From positions 1 through 64,000 of the forward strand of contig NZ_JANYMP010000015.1 of the NCBI RefSeq assembly GCF_025061645.1: DNA of 64,000 bases, in the 5' to 3' direction. Shown piece after piece: positions 16,569 to 26,623 of this stretch (its first letter is position 1; each line of letters begins with the position of its first letter). The notes under the pieces are model-generated. The model searched no databases. It was not told the DNA's origin and was given only the letters and a program-made list of their open reading frames with translations. This DNA is from Umezawaea endophytica. GTDB taxonomy: Bacteria > Actinomycetota > Actinomycetes > Mycobacteriales > Pseudonocardiaceae. The translations under genes were made by a program, and so were the position numbers.

Positions 16569-17483
16569 ATGGGACGGATCGGTCCACCGGTGTTCGTCGT
16601 GCTCTGGAGCAGCGCGTTCGTCGCCGCGGTCATCGGCACCGACGTCGCCCCGCCGATGCTGCTGACGTTCAGCCGCTTCGCCCTCGCGGGCGTGCTCCTC
16701 ACCGTGATCGCCTGGGCGTCCGGGTCGAGGTGGCCGCGCGGCAGGCAGCTCGCGCACGTCGCCGTCGTCGGGCTGCTGATGCAGGGCGTGCAGTTCGGCG
16801 GCTTCTACTCGGCCATCGGCCTCGGCCTGCCGGGCGGCGTCGTGGCGCTGGTGCAGGGCCTCAACCCCGTCGTCATCGCCCTGCTCGCCGCGGGCGTGCT
16901 GCACGAGCGGATGACCCGCTACCAGTGGCTCGGCTTCGGGATCGGCGGCGCGGGCGTCCTGCTCGCCGTGTCCGACCGCCTCGGCTCCTCGCTCGGCGCG
17001 ATCCTGCTGTGCGTGGTCGGCCTGCTCGGCCTGAGCCTCGGCACGGTCTACCAGAAGGCCTTCACGCCCGAGGTCGACGTGCGCAGCAGCACCGCCGTCC
17101 ACTTCCTCGTCGCCACCCCGTTCATGGGCGTCGCCTCGCTCCTCCTGGAGACGCCGCACGTGTCCGACTGGGGTGTCTTCGGCGGTGTGCTCGCGTGGAT
17201 CGTGCTGGTCAACTCCGTCGGCACGTTCCTGCTGCTCAACCTCATGCTGCGACGCGAAGCGGCCAGCAGGGTCGGCGCCCTGTTCTTCCTCACCCCCGCC
17301 GTGACCGCGCTGCTGGCCTGGCTCGTCCTCGGCCAGACCCTCAGCACCGCCACCCTCGTCGGTCTGGCGCTCGGCGGCGTGGGCGTGCTGCTCGCGACCG
17401 TCGTCAGGCCACCCGCGCCCGCAGCCACAGCAGGTACGGGACCGGCTCGTCCCGCCACGCCGGTTCCCGCACGGCTTCGATGA
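16569..17483 (+). CDS. EamA-family (drug/metabolite) transporter
   Basis: 304 aa with ten hydrophobic helices in two EamA repeats (WSSAFVAAVIG...LLTFSRFALAGVLL; second half from SLGTVYQKAF). Such proteins export metabolites or amino acids. It ends in a soluble Pro/Ala tail that overlaps the convergent methyltransferase gene by 80 bp, so the functional end may be near residue 280. The divergent CGNR regulator is the likely controller. Confidence 0.87.
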   Translation: MGRIGPPVFVVLWSSAFVAAVIGTDVAPPMLLTFSRFALAGVLLTVIAWASGSRWPRGRQLAHVAVVGLLMQGVQFGGFYSAIGLGLPGGVVALVQGLNPVVIALLAAGVLHERMTRYQWLGFGIGGAGVLLAVSDRLGSSLGAILLCVVGLLGLSLGTVYQKAFTPEVDVRSSTAVHFLVATPFMGVASLLLETPHVSDWGVFGGVLAWIVLVNSVGTFLLLNLMLRREAASRVGALFFLTPAVTALLAWLVLGQTLSTATLVGLALGGVGVLLATVVRPPAPAATAGTGPARPATPVPARLR

Positions 17484-18060
17484 GCAGCCCGGCTCCCTCC
17501 AGCGCGGCGGTGTAGTGCGACAGCGGGTGGCTCCACCCGCTGAACACCATCGACAGCCCGTCCCGCTCGACCTCGTCGCGGAACCGCGTCGACTCCAGGT
17601 ACGGGCTCTTCCGGTCACCGGGGTTCGTGGCCGGGTGCGTGATCGACAGGCACAGCCGCCCACCGGCCATCAGCACCCGCGAGGCCTCGCGGACGGTCGC
17701 TCCGACGTCGTCGACGTCCATCAGCACGTTGTAGGCGACGACCAGGTCGAAGCTGTCGTCCTCGAACGGCAGCGACGTCGCGTCGGCGACCAGGTACTCG
17801 CCCTCCGGGTGGGCCTCGCGAGCGGCCTCGACCATGCTCGGCGACCCGTCGAACCCGATGACCCGGTGGCCGCGCTCGGCCAGGTCGCGCGACACGCGGC
17901 CCTCACCGCAGCCGAAGTCCAGCGTCGCGAAGCCGGGCGGCGGGACGAGCGCGAAGAAGTCCTCGCGGTAGGTCCAGTAGGAGTCGAAGCCGGGGCGCCG
18001 CACCCACTCGACCCAGTTGGCGGTCTGCTCTTCCCAGTGGTCAACCAGATTCTCGTCCAC
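17404..18060 (-). CDS. Class I SAM-dependent methyltransferase
   Basis: 218 aa. The Rossmann SAM-binding motif is TLDFGCGEGRVSRDLAERGHRV, followed by GFDGSPSMVEAAREAH (motif II), DATSLPFEDDSFDLVVAYNVL (post-motifs) and SRVLMAGGRLCLSITHP. It resembles small-molecule methyltransferases of the ubiE/type-11 group; the substrate is unknown. It is convergent with the EamA gene and overlaps its end by 80 bp. Confidence 0.9.
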   Translation of the reverse strand: MDENLVDHWEEQTANWVEWVRRPGFDSYWTYREDFFALVPPPGFATLDFGCGEGRVSRDLAERGHRVIGFDGSPSMVEAAREAHPEGEYLVADATSLPFEDDSFDLVVAYNVLMDVDDVGATVREASRVLMAGGRLCLSITHPATNPGDRKSPYLESTRFRDEVERDGLSMVFSGWSHPLSHYTAALEGAGLLIEAVREPAWRDEPVPYLLWLRARVA

Positions 18061-18086
18061 TGCTCGGACCTTAGCCCCGGCGACCC

Positions 18087-18992
18087 TCAGCGATCCACCA
18101 CGAGCGCCGCCGCCCCGACGAGACCGGCTTCGCCGCCGAGCCGCGCGGGCTCGACGCGGAGGTCTTCGAGGTACGACAGGCCCGCGTGGGTCGCCAGCGA
18201 CCGGCGGATCGGGTCGAACAGCAGGTCACCCGCCTGCGCCACACCGCCGCCGACCACGGCCAGGTCGAGGTCGCACAGCGCGGCCGTCGCCGCGATGGCC
18301 AGGCCGACCGCGTACCCGGCGCGTTCGAACGCCGCGAGCGGCACTTCTTCGCCGTGTTGCGCGGCGGCCGCGAGGTGCGCCGCGTCGGCGTGCTCGGGCG
18401 CCTGCCAGCCCTGCCGCCGCGCCCACTCCACCAGCCGCGGCCCACCCGCGACGACCTCGACGCACCCCCGACCACCGCAGGAGCAGCCGACGCCGTCCGG
18501 CTCCACGACGATGTGCCCGATGTGCCCGGCGTTGCCGGTCCGCCCGCCGAACGGCCGCCCACCGAACACGAGCCCACCACCGACACCGGTCGACACGACC
18601 AGCCCGACCATGAACCGACTGCCCTGACCAGCACCACGCCAGTGCTCGCCCAACGCCATGCACACACCGTCGCCCGCCATCTCGACCCGCACACCGGGCA
18701 CCAGCTCGCCGACCCGGTCGCGCAGCGGGAACCGCTGCCACAGCGGCACGTTGATGGGACTGGCCGTACCCGCCACCGCATCCACCGGCCCGGCGCAGGC
18801 GATACCGACACCGGCCACGATCTCCCCCTGGAGCACCTGGTCCACCGCCGACGCGACAGCACCCCACGTCGCCTCGGCATCGTCCACGGGCGTCGGCACC
18901 CGCACCGCCCGCAACACCGCACCGTCCCGGTCGACCAGCCCGGCGGCGATCTTGGTACCACCCACGTCCAGCGCCAGCACGACATCCGTCAC
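18087..18992 (-). CDS. ROK-family sugar kinase (glucokinase-like)
   Basis: 301 aa. The ATP-binding motif is ALDVGGTKIAAGLVD at the N-terminus, the ROK sugar-binding region is STGVGGGLVFGGRPFGG with NAGHIGHIVVEPDG, and the zinc motif is CSCGGRGCVEVVAGG. It phosphorylates glucose or a related hexose with ATP. No DNA-binding domain is present, so it is a kinase and not a ROK repressor. No sugar transporter is adjacent. Confidence 0.9.
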   Translation of the reverse strand: MTDVVLALDVGGTKIAAGLVDRDGAVLRAVRVPTPVDDAEATWGAVASAVDQVLQGEIVAGVGIACAGPVDAVAGTASPINVPLWQRFPLRDRVGELVPGVRVEMAGDGVCMALGEHWRGAGQGSRFMVGLVVSTGVGGGLVFGGRPFGGRTGNAGHIGHIVVEPDGVGCSCGGRGCVEVVAGGPRLVEWARRQGWQAPEHADAAHLAAAAQHGEEVPLAAFERAGYAVGLAIAATAALCDLDLAVVGGGVAQAGDLLFDPIRRSLATHAGLSYLEDLRVEPARLGGEAGLVGAAALVVDR

Positions 18993-19042
18993 GGTCGGAG
19001 CTCCTCACGAGGCAGGGGTGGCACCACCCTATGGTCAGCCGG

Positions 19043-21220
19043 TCAGCGCTTCAGCATCCGCGTCAGGCCTGCCGCGACCGTGGTCGCCAGCGTCCAGCCG
19101 CTGACGATCAGGCCGGACGCGATCCACTGCGCCGCGCCCGGTGTCTGCCAGCGGTTCTTGTTGCCGAAGTCGACGATCGGGACCACCAGGTCGATGGTGA
19201 ACAGCCACGGGTTCCACTGGAGGGTGTCGTCGGAGTTGATCACGGTCAGCGGTGGGCCGACGGCGAAGTAGGCGCTGCCCAGGATCCATGAGACGACCAG
19301 CCACCCCAGTGCCCGTCCTGGGCGGTAGCCGTAGCCGACCATCCAGCGTTGCAGCCAGCTCCACAGCAGCACCAGCGGTCCGACGATCCGGGTGCCCTCC
19401 GCGACGGCGATGTACCGCAGCCGTTGCTTCTCCATCAGCACGGTCGACGCGTGCTCGTCGTTGCCGCTCGCCCGCAGCAGTTCCGCGAGCTGGTCGTACG
19501 GGCCGGGGCGGTAGCGGTGGCGCATGGCCTGGCGCAGCCAGCGCAGGCGGCGCAGCACGGAGGCGTCGTCGCGCAGGTCGATGGAGTGGCGCAGCGAGTC
19601 GTAGCGGAAGTCCTCCAGGTCGATCCTGCCGGTGGCGTTCCAGAAGGTCTCGTTGTCCTCCAACGAGGTGCAGCCCGCGCCGCGCAGGGTGACCTTGCCC
19701 TTGGGCGGGCTGACCACGGTCAGGACCAGTTCCGGCACCTGCATGCCGAGTGCGTTGAGGGCGTGGCTGTCGAGCTTGTCGCCCAGCACGGCGCCCGCGA
19801 AGTTCGCCGTGCGGCCGATCTGGGCGCGCCTGGTGCGGACGCCGCCGTGCGCGACGAACTCCTTGCTCCCCTTGGCGCAGATGAGGTCTCGGCCGATGGT
19901 GGCGCCGCCGATGTCCACCGACGCCTTCTCGCCCGGCTGGTGGCGGTACTTGCCCGGCTGGATCAGCCTGCTGCCGCGCAGGTCGAGGTTCGCGCCGATG
20001 TGGACGGCCCGCAGTTCGAAGACGCCCGCCACGTCGGCTTCGCGGGCGCTGAGGTTGCTGCCCACTCGGCAGCGGTTGGCCAGGACGGTGTCGGCGCGCG
20101 GGTTCTCCAGCGTCGACGCGTCCAGCACGAGGCTGCCGCGCACGGTCGCGTCGACCATGCGGAACTGGCCCTTCATGACCAGTTCCCTGGCGGTGATGTC
20201 GCCGCCGACCTCCGCGCCGTCCAGGTGCACGGCCCGGCCGCGGCCGACGGGGTCGGTGTTGCCGCCGGGTGGTTTCACCGCGTCCAGCTTCGCGCCCGCC
20301 AGCGACAGCGTGCCGCCGATGGCGGCGTTCAGCATCCGCAGCGTGCCCGCGCTGGTGAAACCGCGGTCCAGCTCCACGTCGCCGCTGACGGTGATCCGGT
20401 CCAGCACCAGCGAGGCGTGCGGGTCGGCGTGCGGGTCGACCAGGTCGGGTTCGGCGTGGTCGTCGCCCGCGTGCAGCGCCGCGCGCCGCATCGTGAACGC
20501 GGAGCTGATGGTCGCGTTCGGCAGCATCACGGTGCCGTGCGCGGTGAAGTGCTGGTCGGTTTCGGCCCACACGCCGCACAGCAGGTTGCCGCCGACCCGC
20601 ATCCCGTTGCCGTTCAACGAGAACCCGCCGGGGTTGTGCAGCACGGCGCCGCTGAAGTTGCAGTTGCCGCTGATCTGCGCGCCCGCGATCCTGACCTCGC
20701 CCTCGGTGCGGATCCCGTACGCCAGCAGCGCTCCGGCGACCTTCATCCGGTCCGCGTGCAGCGCCAGCTCTCCGGGCGCGCGCAACGCGCAGGTGCGCAG
20801 CACCACCGAGCCCGCGATGTCGGAGTCGGTGAGGTCGACCGGTCCTTCGACGGTGCAGCCGTCGAGCACCACGTCGTTGGCGCTGGTCAGGTTCCGGCCC
20901 GCGAGACCGGGCAGCCAGCACTGCCGGAAGTCGACGCCCGCTGGTTTGCTCTGCCGCAGGTCCGGCGGCTGCTCGAACCGGCAGCGCTCGAACTCCAGCA
21001 GGTAGTTCAGCTCGACGGCCCGCAGGTCGAGCACGCCGGTGAGGAACTTGTCGACGACCCGGATCACCGGCGGCGCGTTCGTCCTCCGCCGGGGCAACCG
21101 CCAGTTGCCCGCCACGTCCGGTTCGCCGACACCGCGCAGCACGTCGGCCGCGGCCATCCTGGAGGACCGCGGCGGGCTGGGGTCGAAGACGTCCAGCCCG
21201 CGCGCGCCGCTTTCCGCCAT
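19043..21220 (-). CDS. Large repeat-containing membrane-anchored protein (often annotated 'membrane-associated oxidoreductase')
   Basis: 725 aa. From about residue 55 to 500 the sequence is a series of irregular beta-helix-like repeats (VVLDGCTVEGPVDLTDSDIA; GSVVLRTCALRAPGELAL; ANLDLRGSRLIQPG), like pentapeptide or bactofilin-type solenoids. About residues 600-720 hold a helical region and three hydrophobic segments (GPLVLLWSWLQ; LGWLVVSWILGSAYFAVG; ASGLIVSGWTLATTVAA), which tether it to the membrane. Similar Streptomyces proteins carry the oxidoreductase name without evidence; I see no cofactor motif. It lies 50 bp from the ROK gene and touches the ABC operon end. Confidence 0.7.
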   Translation of the reverse strand: MAESGARGLDVFDPSPPRSSRMAAADVLRGVGEPDVAGNWRLPRRRTNAPPVIRVVDKFLTGVLDLRAVELNYLLEFERCRFEQPPDLRQSKPAGVDFRQCWLPGLAGRNLTSANDVVLDGCTVEGPVDLTDSDIAGSVVLRTCALRAPGELALHADRMKVAGALLAYGIRTEGEVRIAGAQISGNCNFSGAVLHNPGGFSLNGNGMRVGGNLLCGVWAETDQHFTAHGTVMLPNATISSAFTMRRAALHAGDDHAEPDLVDPHADPHASLVLDRITVSGDVELDRGFTSAGTLRMLNAAIGGTLSLAGAKLDAVKPPGGNTDPVGRGRAVHLDGAEVGGDITARELVMKGQFRMVDATVRGSLVLDASTLENPRADTVLANRCRVGSNLSAREADVAGVFELRAVHIGANLDLRGSRLIQPGKYRHQPGEKASVDIGGATIGRDLICAKGSKEFVAHGGVRTRRAQIGRTANFAGAVLGDKLDSHALNALGMQVPELVLTVVSPPKGKVTLRGAGCTSLEDNETFWNATGRIDLEDFRYDSLRHSIDLRDDASVLRRLRWLRQAMRHRYRPGPYDQLAELLRASGNDEHASTVLMEKQRLRYIAVAEGTRIVGPLVLLWSWLQRWMVGYGYRPGRALGWLVVSWILGSAYFAVGPPLTVINSDDTLQWNPWLFTIDLVVPIVDFGNKNRWQTPGAAQWIASGLIVSGWTLATTVAAGLTRMLKR

Positions 21221-21982
21221 CTAGTCGACGTCGTCCACGTGCGTCGGGTTCAGCACCCTCGCGAGGAAGGACTTCGTGCGGTCGTGCTGGGGGTTCCCGA
21301 TGACCTCGGCCGCCGGGCCCTGCTCGACCACGTAGCCGCCGTCCATGAACAGCACCTTGTCGGCCACTTCCCTGGCGAACTGCATCTCGTGCGTGACGAC
21401 GAGCATGGTCATGCCCTCGTCCGCGAGCTGCCGCATGACGCCGAGGACGTCACCGACGAGTTCGGGGTCGAGCGCGGACGTCGGCTCGTCGAACAGCATG
21501 ACCTCGGGGCTCATCGACAGCGCCCGCGCGATGGCGACGCGCTGCTGCTGGCCACCGGAGAGCTGCGCGGGCATGGCGTTCGCCTTGTCGGTCAGCCCGA
21601 CGCGCTCCAGGTTGTGCCGGGCGATCTCCTCGGCTTCCTTCTCGCCGCGCTTGAGCACCTTGCGCTGCGCGACGGTCAGGTTGTTGATCACGCTGAGGTG
21701 CGCGAACAGGTTGAACGACTGGAAGACCATGCCGATCTTGGTCCGGGCCTCGTCGATGTCGACGTCCGGGTCGGTCATCTCGACGCCGTTGACGACGATC
21801 TTGCCGCCGGTCGGCTCCTCCAGCAGGTTCACGCAGCGCAGCATCGTCGACTTGCCGGAGCCCGACGGCCCGATGATGCAGACGACCTCGCCGGAGGCGA
21901 CCGTGAGGTCGATGTCCTTCAGCACCTCCAGCGGTCCGAACGACTTCTTCAGCCCGGTGATCACGACTGCCGGTTCGGTCAT
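21221..21982 (-). CDS. Polar amino-acid ABC transporter ATP-binding protein
   Basis: 253 aa. Walker A is GPSGSGKST (38-46), Q-loop VFQSFNLF, signature LSGGQQQ (141-147), Walker [14 protein letters not shown] (161-173) and H-loop VVTHEM. It is closest in pattern to the GlnQ/GluA family for glutamate, glutamine or other polar amino acids. It is the last gene of a three-gene importer operon; its ATG overlaps the permease stop by one base. Confidence 0.95.
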   Translation of the reverse strand: MTEPAVVITGLKKSFGPLEVLKDIDLTVASGEVVCIIGPSGSGKSTMLRCVNLLEEPTGGKIVVNGVEMTDPDVDIDEARTKIGMVFQSFNLFAHLSVINNLTVAQRKVLKRGEKEAEEIARHNLERVGLTDKANAMPAQLSGGQQQRVAIARALSMSPEVMLFDEPTSALDPELVGDVLGVMRQLADEGMTMLVVTHEMQFAREVADKVLFMDGGYVVEQGPAAEVIGNPQHDRTKSFLARVLNPTHVDDVD

Positions 21983-22773
21983 CAGGACACCTTCTTCCCG
22001 CCGGTGTGGCGTTCCAGGCGACGGGACAGGTACCCGAGCGGCAGGGTGATGATCAGGTACAGCGCGCCCGCGATCAGGATCGGGGTCATGCCGCGGTACT
22101 GGTTCATCGCGTCCCGGCCGAACTTGGTCAGCTCGAGCTGCTCGTACTGCACGCCGATGAGGTAGATCAGCGACGAGTCCTTCGTCAGCATGATCAGCTC
22201 GTTGGTCAGCGGCGGCAGGATGATCCGGAACGCCTGCGGGATGACGACCGTGGCCATGGTCCGGCCCTGGGACATGCCCAGCGAGCGGGCGGCCTCGATC
22301 TGGCCCTTGGGCACCGCCTGGATGCCCGCGCGGATCGTCTCCGCCATGTACGCGGCGCCGACGATGGCGAGCGCGATCGTCACCGTCGTCAGGTTGTCGA
22401 AGCGCACCTGGAACGCGAGCGGGATGCCGAAGTTGAAGGCGATGAACACCAGCAGCGCCGGGATGCCGCGGAAGAACTCGATGTAGATCGTCGCGATCCA
22501 CCGGTACGGCGGCACCGGCGACAGCTTCATCAGCGCCAGGACGAGCCCGAGCACCAGGCCCACGGTGAACCCGAGCGCCGTGTAGATGATCGTGTTCTTG
22601 AGCGCGATGAAGATGACGTCCGGGAAGAGCTTCGACATCACCTCGAAGTCGAAGAACGCCCGCTTGATCGTGCCCCAGTCGGCGACGAGGGCGATGACGA
22701 TGAGGACGACGACCAGGACGCCGTACTGGACGCCGCGGAAGACTTTCGAGCGTTGGCGCTTGGACAGGGCCAT
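21982..22773 (-). CDS. Amino-acid ABC transporter permease
   Basis: 263 aa from ATG 22773 (CGAGGGAACCAC ribosome binding site). It has about five or six membrane helices and the HisMQ-type sequence [20 protein letters not shown] together with the EAA loop [17 protein letters not shown]. Only one permease gene is present, so it probably works as a homodimer. It sits 73 bp after the binding-protein gene, with an intercistronic hairpin between them. Confidence 0.94.
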   Translation of the reverse strand: MALSKRQRSKVFRGVQYGVLVVVLIVIALVADWGTIKRAFFDFEVMSKLFPDVIFIALKNTIIYTALGFTVGLVLGLVLALMKLSPVPPYRWIATIYIEFFRGIPALLVFIAFNFGIPLAFQVRFDNLTTVTIALAIVGAAYMAETIRAGIQAVPKGQIEAARSLGMSQGRTMATVVIPQAFRIILPPLTNELIMLTKDSSLIYLIGVQYEQLELTKFGRDAMNQYRGMTPILIAGALYLIITLPLGYLSRRLERHTGGKKVS

Positions 22774-22806
22774 GTGGTTCCCTCGCGAGTTCGGACAGGA
22801 CAAGAA

Positions 22807-22837
22807 CAGGGGGCCGATGCGCGGCATCGACCCCCTG
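22807..22837 (-). other. Intercistronic hairpin after the ABC binding-protein gene
   Basis: Stem CAGGGGG / CCCCCTG, continued inward after a single mismatch by CGATGC / GCATCG with a 3-nt loop. It is located between the binding protein and permease. Such hairpins commonly protect the abundant binding-protein mRNA or attenuate distal genes. Confidence 0.6.
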
Positions 22838-22846
22838 GGCTCCGGT

Positions 22847-23665
22847 TTACTTGCTAGCCGGCTTCTTGCCGAACCACTTCTCGTACAGCTTGTCGTACTC
22901 GCCGTTGCCCTTGATCTTCTTGAGCGTCTCGTTGATCTTGGGGATCAGCGGGCTGCCCTTCTTCGCGCCGATGCCGTACTTGTCACCGGTGGGGAACTCG
23001 GTCGTGACCTCGGTGTCCGCGTTCTTCTTCACGAAGTCGTAGAACACGCCGTTGTCGTTGACCGCCGCGTCGACCTGGCCGGTCTGCACCGCGGTCAGCT
23101 CCAGCGCGAGGTCCTCGAACTGGACGACCTCGTAGCCGATGGCGTCCTTGTTCTTGTTGATGTACTCCTCGCCCGTGGTCGAGGCCTGCACACCGACCTT
23201 CTTGCCCTTGAGGCTCGCGAGGTCCTTGTAGCCCGCGCCCTTCTTCGTCAGCAGCGCCTGCTCCGCGTCGAAGTACGGGTCGGAGAAGTCGAAGTTCTGC
23301 TTGCGCGTGTCGGTGATCGTCATGCCCGCCGCGGCGACGTCGCACTTGTTCGTGTTCATGTCCTCGCCCGACTGGATCCCCTCGAACGGGGTGTCCACCA
23401 CCGTCTGGGTGAGGCCGAGGTCCTTCGCGACGAGGTCGACGAGGTCGACGTCGAAACCGACGGTCTTGTCCCCCTCGCGGAACTGGAACGGCTCGTACGG
23501 CAGGTGCGTGCAGGTGGTGAGCTTGCCCGCGCTGACGACGGCGATACCGCTGTCACCGGCCGTGCCGGCGGTGTTCGTGCTCGTGGCACAGCCCGCGGCC
23601 GCGACGACGGCGAGCCCCAGCGCGGGAAGCAGGGCGAACACCTGGTTGCTTGTTCGACGGGCCAC
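22847..23665 (-). CDS. Amino-acid ABC transporter substrate-binding lipoprotein
   Basis: 272 aa. The lipoprotein signal ends in VVAAAGC, followed by a low-complexity linker (ATSTNTAGTAG) and a periplasmic-binding-protein type 2 fold: LPYEPFQFREGDKTVGFDVDL, AAAGMTITDTRK, DFSDPYFDAEQALL and VGVQASTTGEEYI. It probably binds glutamate, glutamine or a related polar amino acid. GTG 23665 is preferred over GTG 23674 because GAGGAG lies 8 bases before it but directly abuts the upstream one. First gene of the importer operon. Confidence 0.92.
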   Translation of the reverse strand: MARRTSNQVFALLPALGLAVVAAAGCATSTNTAGTAGDSGIAVVSAGKLTTCTHLPYEPFQFREGDKTVGFDVDLVDLVAKDLGLTQTVVDTPFEGIQSGEDMNTNKCDVAAAGMTITDTRKQNFDFSDPYFDAEQALLTKKGAGYKDLASLKGKKVGVQASTTGEEYINKNKDAIGYEVVQFEDLALELTAVQTGQVDAAVNDNGVFYDFVKKNADTEVTTEFPTGDKYGIGAKKGSPLIPKINETLKKIKGNGEYDKLYEKWFGKKPASK

Positions 23666-23786
23666 TGAGGTCACTCCTCGTAACTGAGTTGGTCGAGTGT
23701 TCGGGATACTGCCACTTGGGTGACAAGCTGGACAGCACGTGCGTGTTACATCCCGTTCGCGGTGCCGAATCGAGCGTCACAGTCCT

Positions 23787-23798
23787 ATTCGGCCGAAT
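23787..23798. promoter_or_regulatory. Palindrome in the ABC importer promoter region
   Basis: 12-bp perfect palindrome ATTCGGCCGAAT, about 120 bp upstream of the binding-protein start, in the 200-bp gap before the importer operon. It is a possible regulator site; nothing identifies the protein that binds it. Confidence 0.3.
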
Positions 23799-23871
23799 GT
23801 CGTACACGCGATCGGGTTACATCACACCGCACGGACACGGAACGCGCACGTCCTGAACCGATCTGCGCAGG

Positions 23872-26550
23872 TCACGGATGGAGTAGTCCCGCTACCAGAG
23901 CTGTCCACCCCGTTTGGTGCGTAGCGCCCAACCCCTCGCCCGTGTCGCCGTCGAAGTACTCGCTGAACGTGATGTGGTCGCGCCACAGCGGCGAGTCCGT
24001 CGATTCCACCCGCTTGCCGTCCGCGGGCCTCCGGCCGTCGTGGTCGGGCAGGAACAGCGACACCAGCCGCCGCGCCAGCTCGTCGGCGGCCTGACCCGCT
24101 GTGACCTCGCGTTCCGACCTGGTGGGCAGCTCGACGCGGAACCGGCCGTCGTGGAACGAGTCCACCGTCCGCAGCGCCTCCACCAGCAGCGCGTTCGTCG
24201 GGAACCACACCGGGCCGCGCCAGTTCGAGTTGCCGCCGAACATCGGCGTGCGCGACTCGCCCGGCTCGTAGCCGATCCGGTGCTGCTGGTCGGCGACGTG
24301 CACCTCCATGCCCTCGCGGTGCGCGACCGACATGGACCGGATGCCGTGCGGTGACAGGAACTCGCCCTCGTCCAGCATCCGCGCCAGCACGAGCCGCAGC
24401 TTGCGGTCGTCGAGCAGCGACAGCAGGTTGCGGCGGCCGTCCGGCCGGTCCTGCCAGGTCAGGAACTGCACCAGCTCCGGCCTGCGGGCCATGAGGTGGT
24501 CCAGCCGCCGGGTGAAGCTCGGCAGCTCCTCGAACACCCACGGCTCCAGCACGGCCGACGCGAGCAGCGGGATGAGGCCCACCATCGACCGCACCCGCAC
24601 CGGCTGCGACTCCACCGTGCCGTCGGCGAGCCTGCGCGACACCACGTCGTAGCAGAACCCGTCCGCCTCGTCCCAGATCCCGCCGCCACCCGACCCGAAC
24701 TGCGTCGACGCTTCGGCGATGCCGAGGAAGTGCTCGACGAACTTCGTCGCCACGTCCTCGTACGACTCGTCGTGCCGCGCCAGCTCCAGCGTGATCTGCA
24801 TCAGGTGGAGGCTGTACGCGGCCATCCACGACGTGGCGTCCGACTGCTCCAGCCGCCACGCGCCCAGCATCGGCTCGGACCGGTTGACCGGCCCGATGTT
24901 GTCCATGCCGAGGAAGCCGCCCTCGAACAGGTAGCTGCCGTCGGCGTCCTTGCGGTTGACCCACCAGGAGAAGTTCAGCAGCAGCTTGTGGAAGATCTTC
25001 GCCAGGAACTTCCGGTCCGGCACCTCCTCCGCCCGGTACACCTGGAGCGCCGCCCACGCGTGCACGGGCGGGTTGACGTCGCCGAACTCCCACTCGTACG
25101 CCGGGATCTGGCCGTTCGGGTGCATCAGCCACTCGCGGCACAGCAGCAGGAGCTGCTCCTTCGCGAACGCCGGGTCGACCATCGCGAACGGCACGGTGTG
25201 GAACGCGAGGTCCCACGCCGCGAACCACGGGTACTCCCACTCGTCCGGCATGGAGATCACGTCGGCGCAGTCGAAGTGCCGCCAGTGCGTGTTGCGCGCG
25301 GCGGGCGACTTGCGCGAGCCGGGCGCCGCCGGTTGCGCGGGGTCGCCGTCCAGCCACTCCCTGGTGCGGAAGCGGTAGTGCTGCTTCGTCCACATCAGAC
25401 CGGCGAGCGCCCGCCGCACCACGGCGGCCTTCTGCCGGTCCGCGCCGGGCATCAGGTCGTGGTGGAACTCGTCTGCCTCGGCCCGCCGGGCGTCCACGGT
25501 GGACTGGAACGTCGGCCCGAACGCGTCCTGGTGCCCGTCGCCCTCGACCAGCCGCAGCCGGATCGACACGGACGCACCGGGTTCGACGGCGTCGAACGAG
25601 TACCAGGCGGCGGCCTTGGTGCCGGGTTCGGAGACGTCGTCGACGACCTGGCACGACGTCGGGTTGCCGCGGACGACGTGCCGGTCGATGCCGTCTTTGG
25701 TGTACTCGGTCAGGTTCTGCTCGGCGCCGAACAGCGCCACGTCGTTCGTCTCGTTGTCGGTGACGAGCAGGGACGGCGAGCCTTCGACGTGCAGCGTGTA
25801 CCGCCCGAGCTTCCCGTGCTCGGTGGTGACCCGGTGCCAGCCGTCGCGGGTGGACGCGGTCAGCGACGGCTTCCGCTCGTCCCGCCCCCACGCCCACGTG
25901 TTGCGGAACCAGAGCTGAGGCAGCAGGTGCAGCGGAGCCGCGTCCGGCCCCTGGTTGGTCGCGGTGATCTCGACGCACACGTCCGTCGGCCCGGCCTTGG
26001 CGTAGCTGACGACGACGTCGAAGAACCGGTTCTCGTCCAGCGCGCCGGTGTCGGACAGCTCGGGCTCACGCGACTCGCGGCCCGCGCCCGCGGCCAGTTC
26101 GCGCAGCTCGGCGTAGGGGAACTCGGCCTGCGGGTACCGGTACAGCACCTGCATCCACGAGTGCGTCGGCGTGCCGTCGGTCACCCACCAGTACTCCTTG
26201 GCGTCCTCGCCGTGGTTGCCCTCGTTGTTGGTGAGCCCGAAGTACCGCTCCTTCAGGATCGGGTCGGCGCCGTTCCACAGCGCCAACCCGAGGTTGAGGA
26301 ACCCGTGCACGTCGCAGATCCCCGCGATGCCGTCCTCACCCCACCGGTAGGCACGGGCCCGCGCGTGGTCGAACGGGAATGACGTCCAGGCGTCACCTGA
26401 TGCGGAGTAGTCCTCGCGGACCGTCCCCCACTGGCGTCCCGCCAGGTAGGGCCCCCACAGGCGCCAGGGCGCATCGGGTGAGTCCGACGCGGCGAGCCGC
26501 AGCCGCTCGGTCCTCTGCCGTTGCTCGTTCACCTGACCAGTGTGCGGCAT
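23872..26550 (-). CDS. GH63-like (MGH1-type) glycoside hydrolase
   Basis: Up to 892 aa, cytoplasmic (no signal peptide). N-terminal motifs are [40 protein letters not shown] and [17 protein letters not shown]. The C-terminal (alpha/alpha)6-barrel has [41 protein letters not shown] and [16 protein letters not shown]. These match actinobacterial GH63-related glucosidases acting on alpha-glucosides such as mannosylglycerate or glucosylglycerate; the substrate is not certain. The start is ambiguous: ATG 26550 or GTG 26532 (VNEQRQRT), the latter fitting homologue N-termini better; neither has a good ribosome binding site. Confidence 0.88.
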   Translation of the reverse strand: MPHTGQVNEQRQRTERLRLAASDSPDAPWRLWGPYLAGRQWGTVREDYSASGDAWTSFPFDHARARAYRWGEDGIAGICDVHGFLNLGLALWNGADPILKERYFGLTNNEGNHGEDAKEYWWVTDGTPTHSWMQVLYRYPQAEFPYAELRELAAGAGRESREPELSDTGALDENRFFDVVVSYAKAGPTDVCVEITATNQGPDAAPLHLLPQLWFRNTWAWGRDERKPSLTASTRDGWHRVTTEHGKLGRYTLHVEGSPSLLVTDNETNDVALFGAEQNLTEYTKDGIDRHVVRGNPTSCQVVDDVSEPGTKAAAWYSFDAVEPGASVSIRLRLVEGDGHQDAFGPTFQSTVDARRAEADEFHHDLMPGADRQKAAVVRRALAGLMWTKQHYRFRTREWLDGDPAQPAAPGSRKSPAARNTHWRHFDCADVISMPDEWEYPWFAAWDLAFHTVPFAMVDPAFAKEQLLLLCREWLMHPNGQIPAYEWEFGDVNPPVHAWAALQVYRAEEVPDRKFLAKIFHKLLLNFSWWVNRKDADGSYLFEGGFLGMDNIGPVNRSEPMLGAWRLEQSDATSWMAAYSLHLMQITLELARHDESYEDVATKFVEHFLGIAEASTQFGSGGGGIWDEADGFCYDVVSRRLADGTVESQPVRVRSMVGLIPLLASAVLEPWVFEELPSFTRRLDHLMARRPELVQFLTWQDRPDGRRNLLSLLDDRKLRLVLARMLDEGEFLSPHGIRSMSVAHREGMEVHVADQQHRIGYEPGESRTPMFGGNSNWRGPVWFPTNALLVEALRTVDSFHDGRFRVELPTRSEREVTAGQAADELARRLVSLFLPDHDGRRPADGKRVESTDSPLWRDHITFSEYFDGDTGEGLGATHQTGWTALVAGLLHP

Positions 26551-26586
26551 CGATCCAGACGGACCGGTTACCTCGACGTCACGGGT

Positions 26587-26616
26587 GTCGGACGGGACCG
26601 CGCGGCCCCGTCCGAC
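26587..26616 (-). terminator. Stem-loop after the M20 peptidase gene
   Basis: Perfect 10-bp stem GTCGGACGGG / CCCGTCCGAC with a 10-nt loop, 8 bp beyond the M20 stop codon and before the GH63-like start on the same strand. It separates the two transcription units. Confidence 0.65.
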
Positions 26617-26623
26617 CAGCCCG

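Noticed and set aside
19349-22165. 938-codon plus-strand open frame
   Set aside because: Antisense of the solenoid protein and ABC genes; composition rich in Val/His/Gln typical of shadow frames.
23666-23871. GlnR-type nitrogen boxes before the amino-acid importer
   Set aside because: GTAAC-like half-sites occur (for example near 23755 and 23815) but no convincing paired box with the right spacing.
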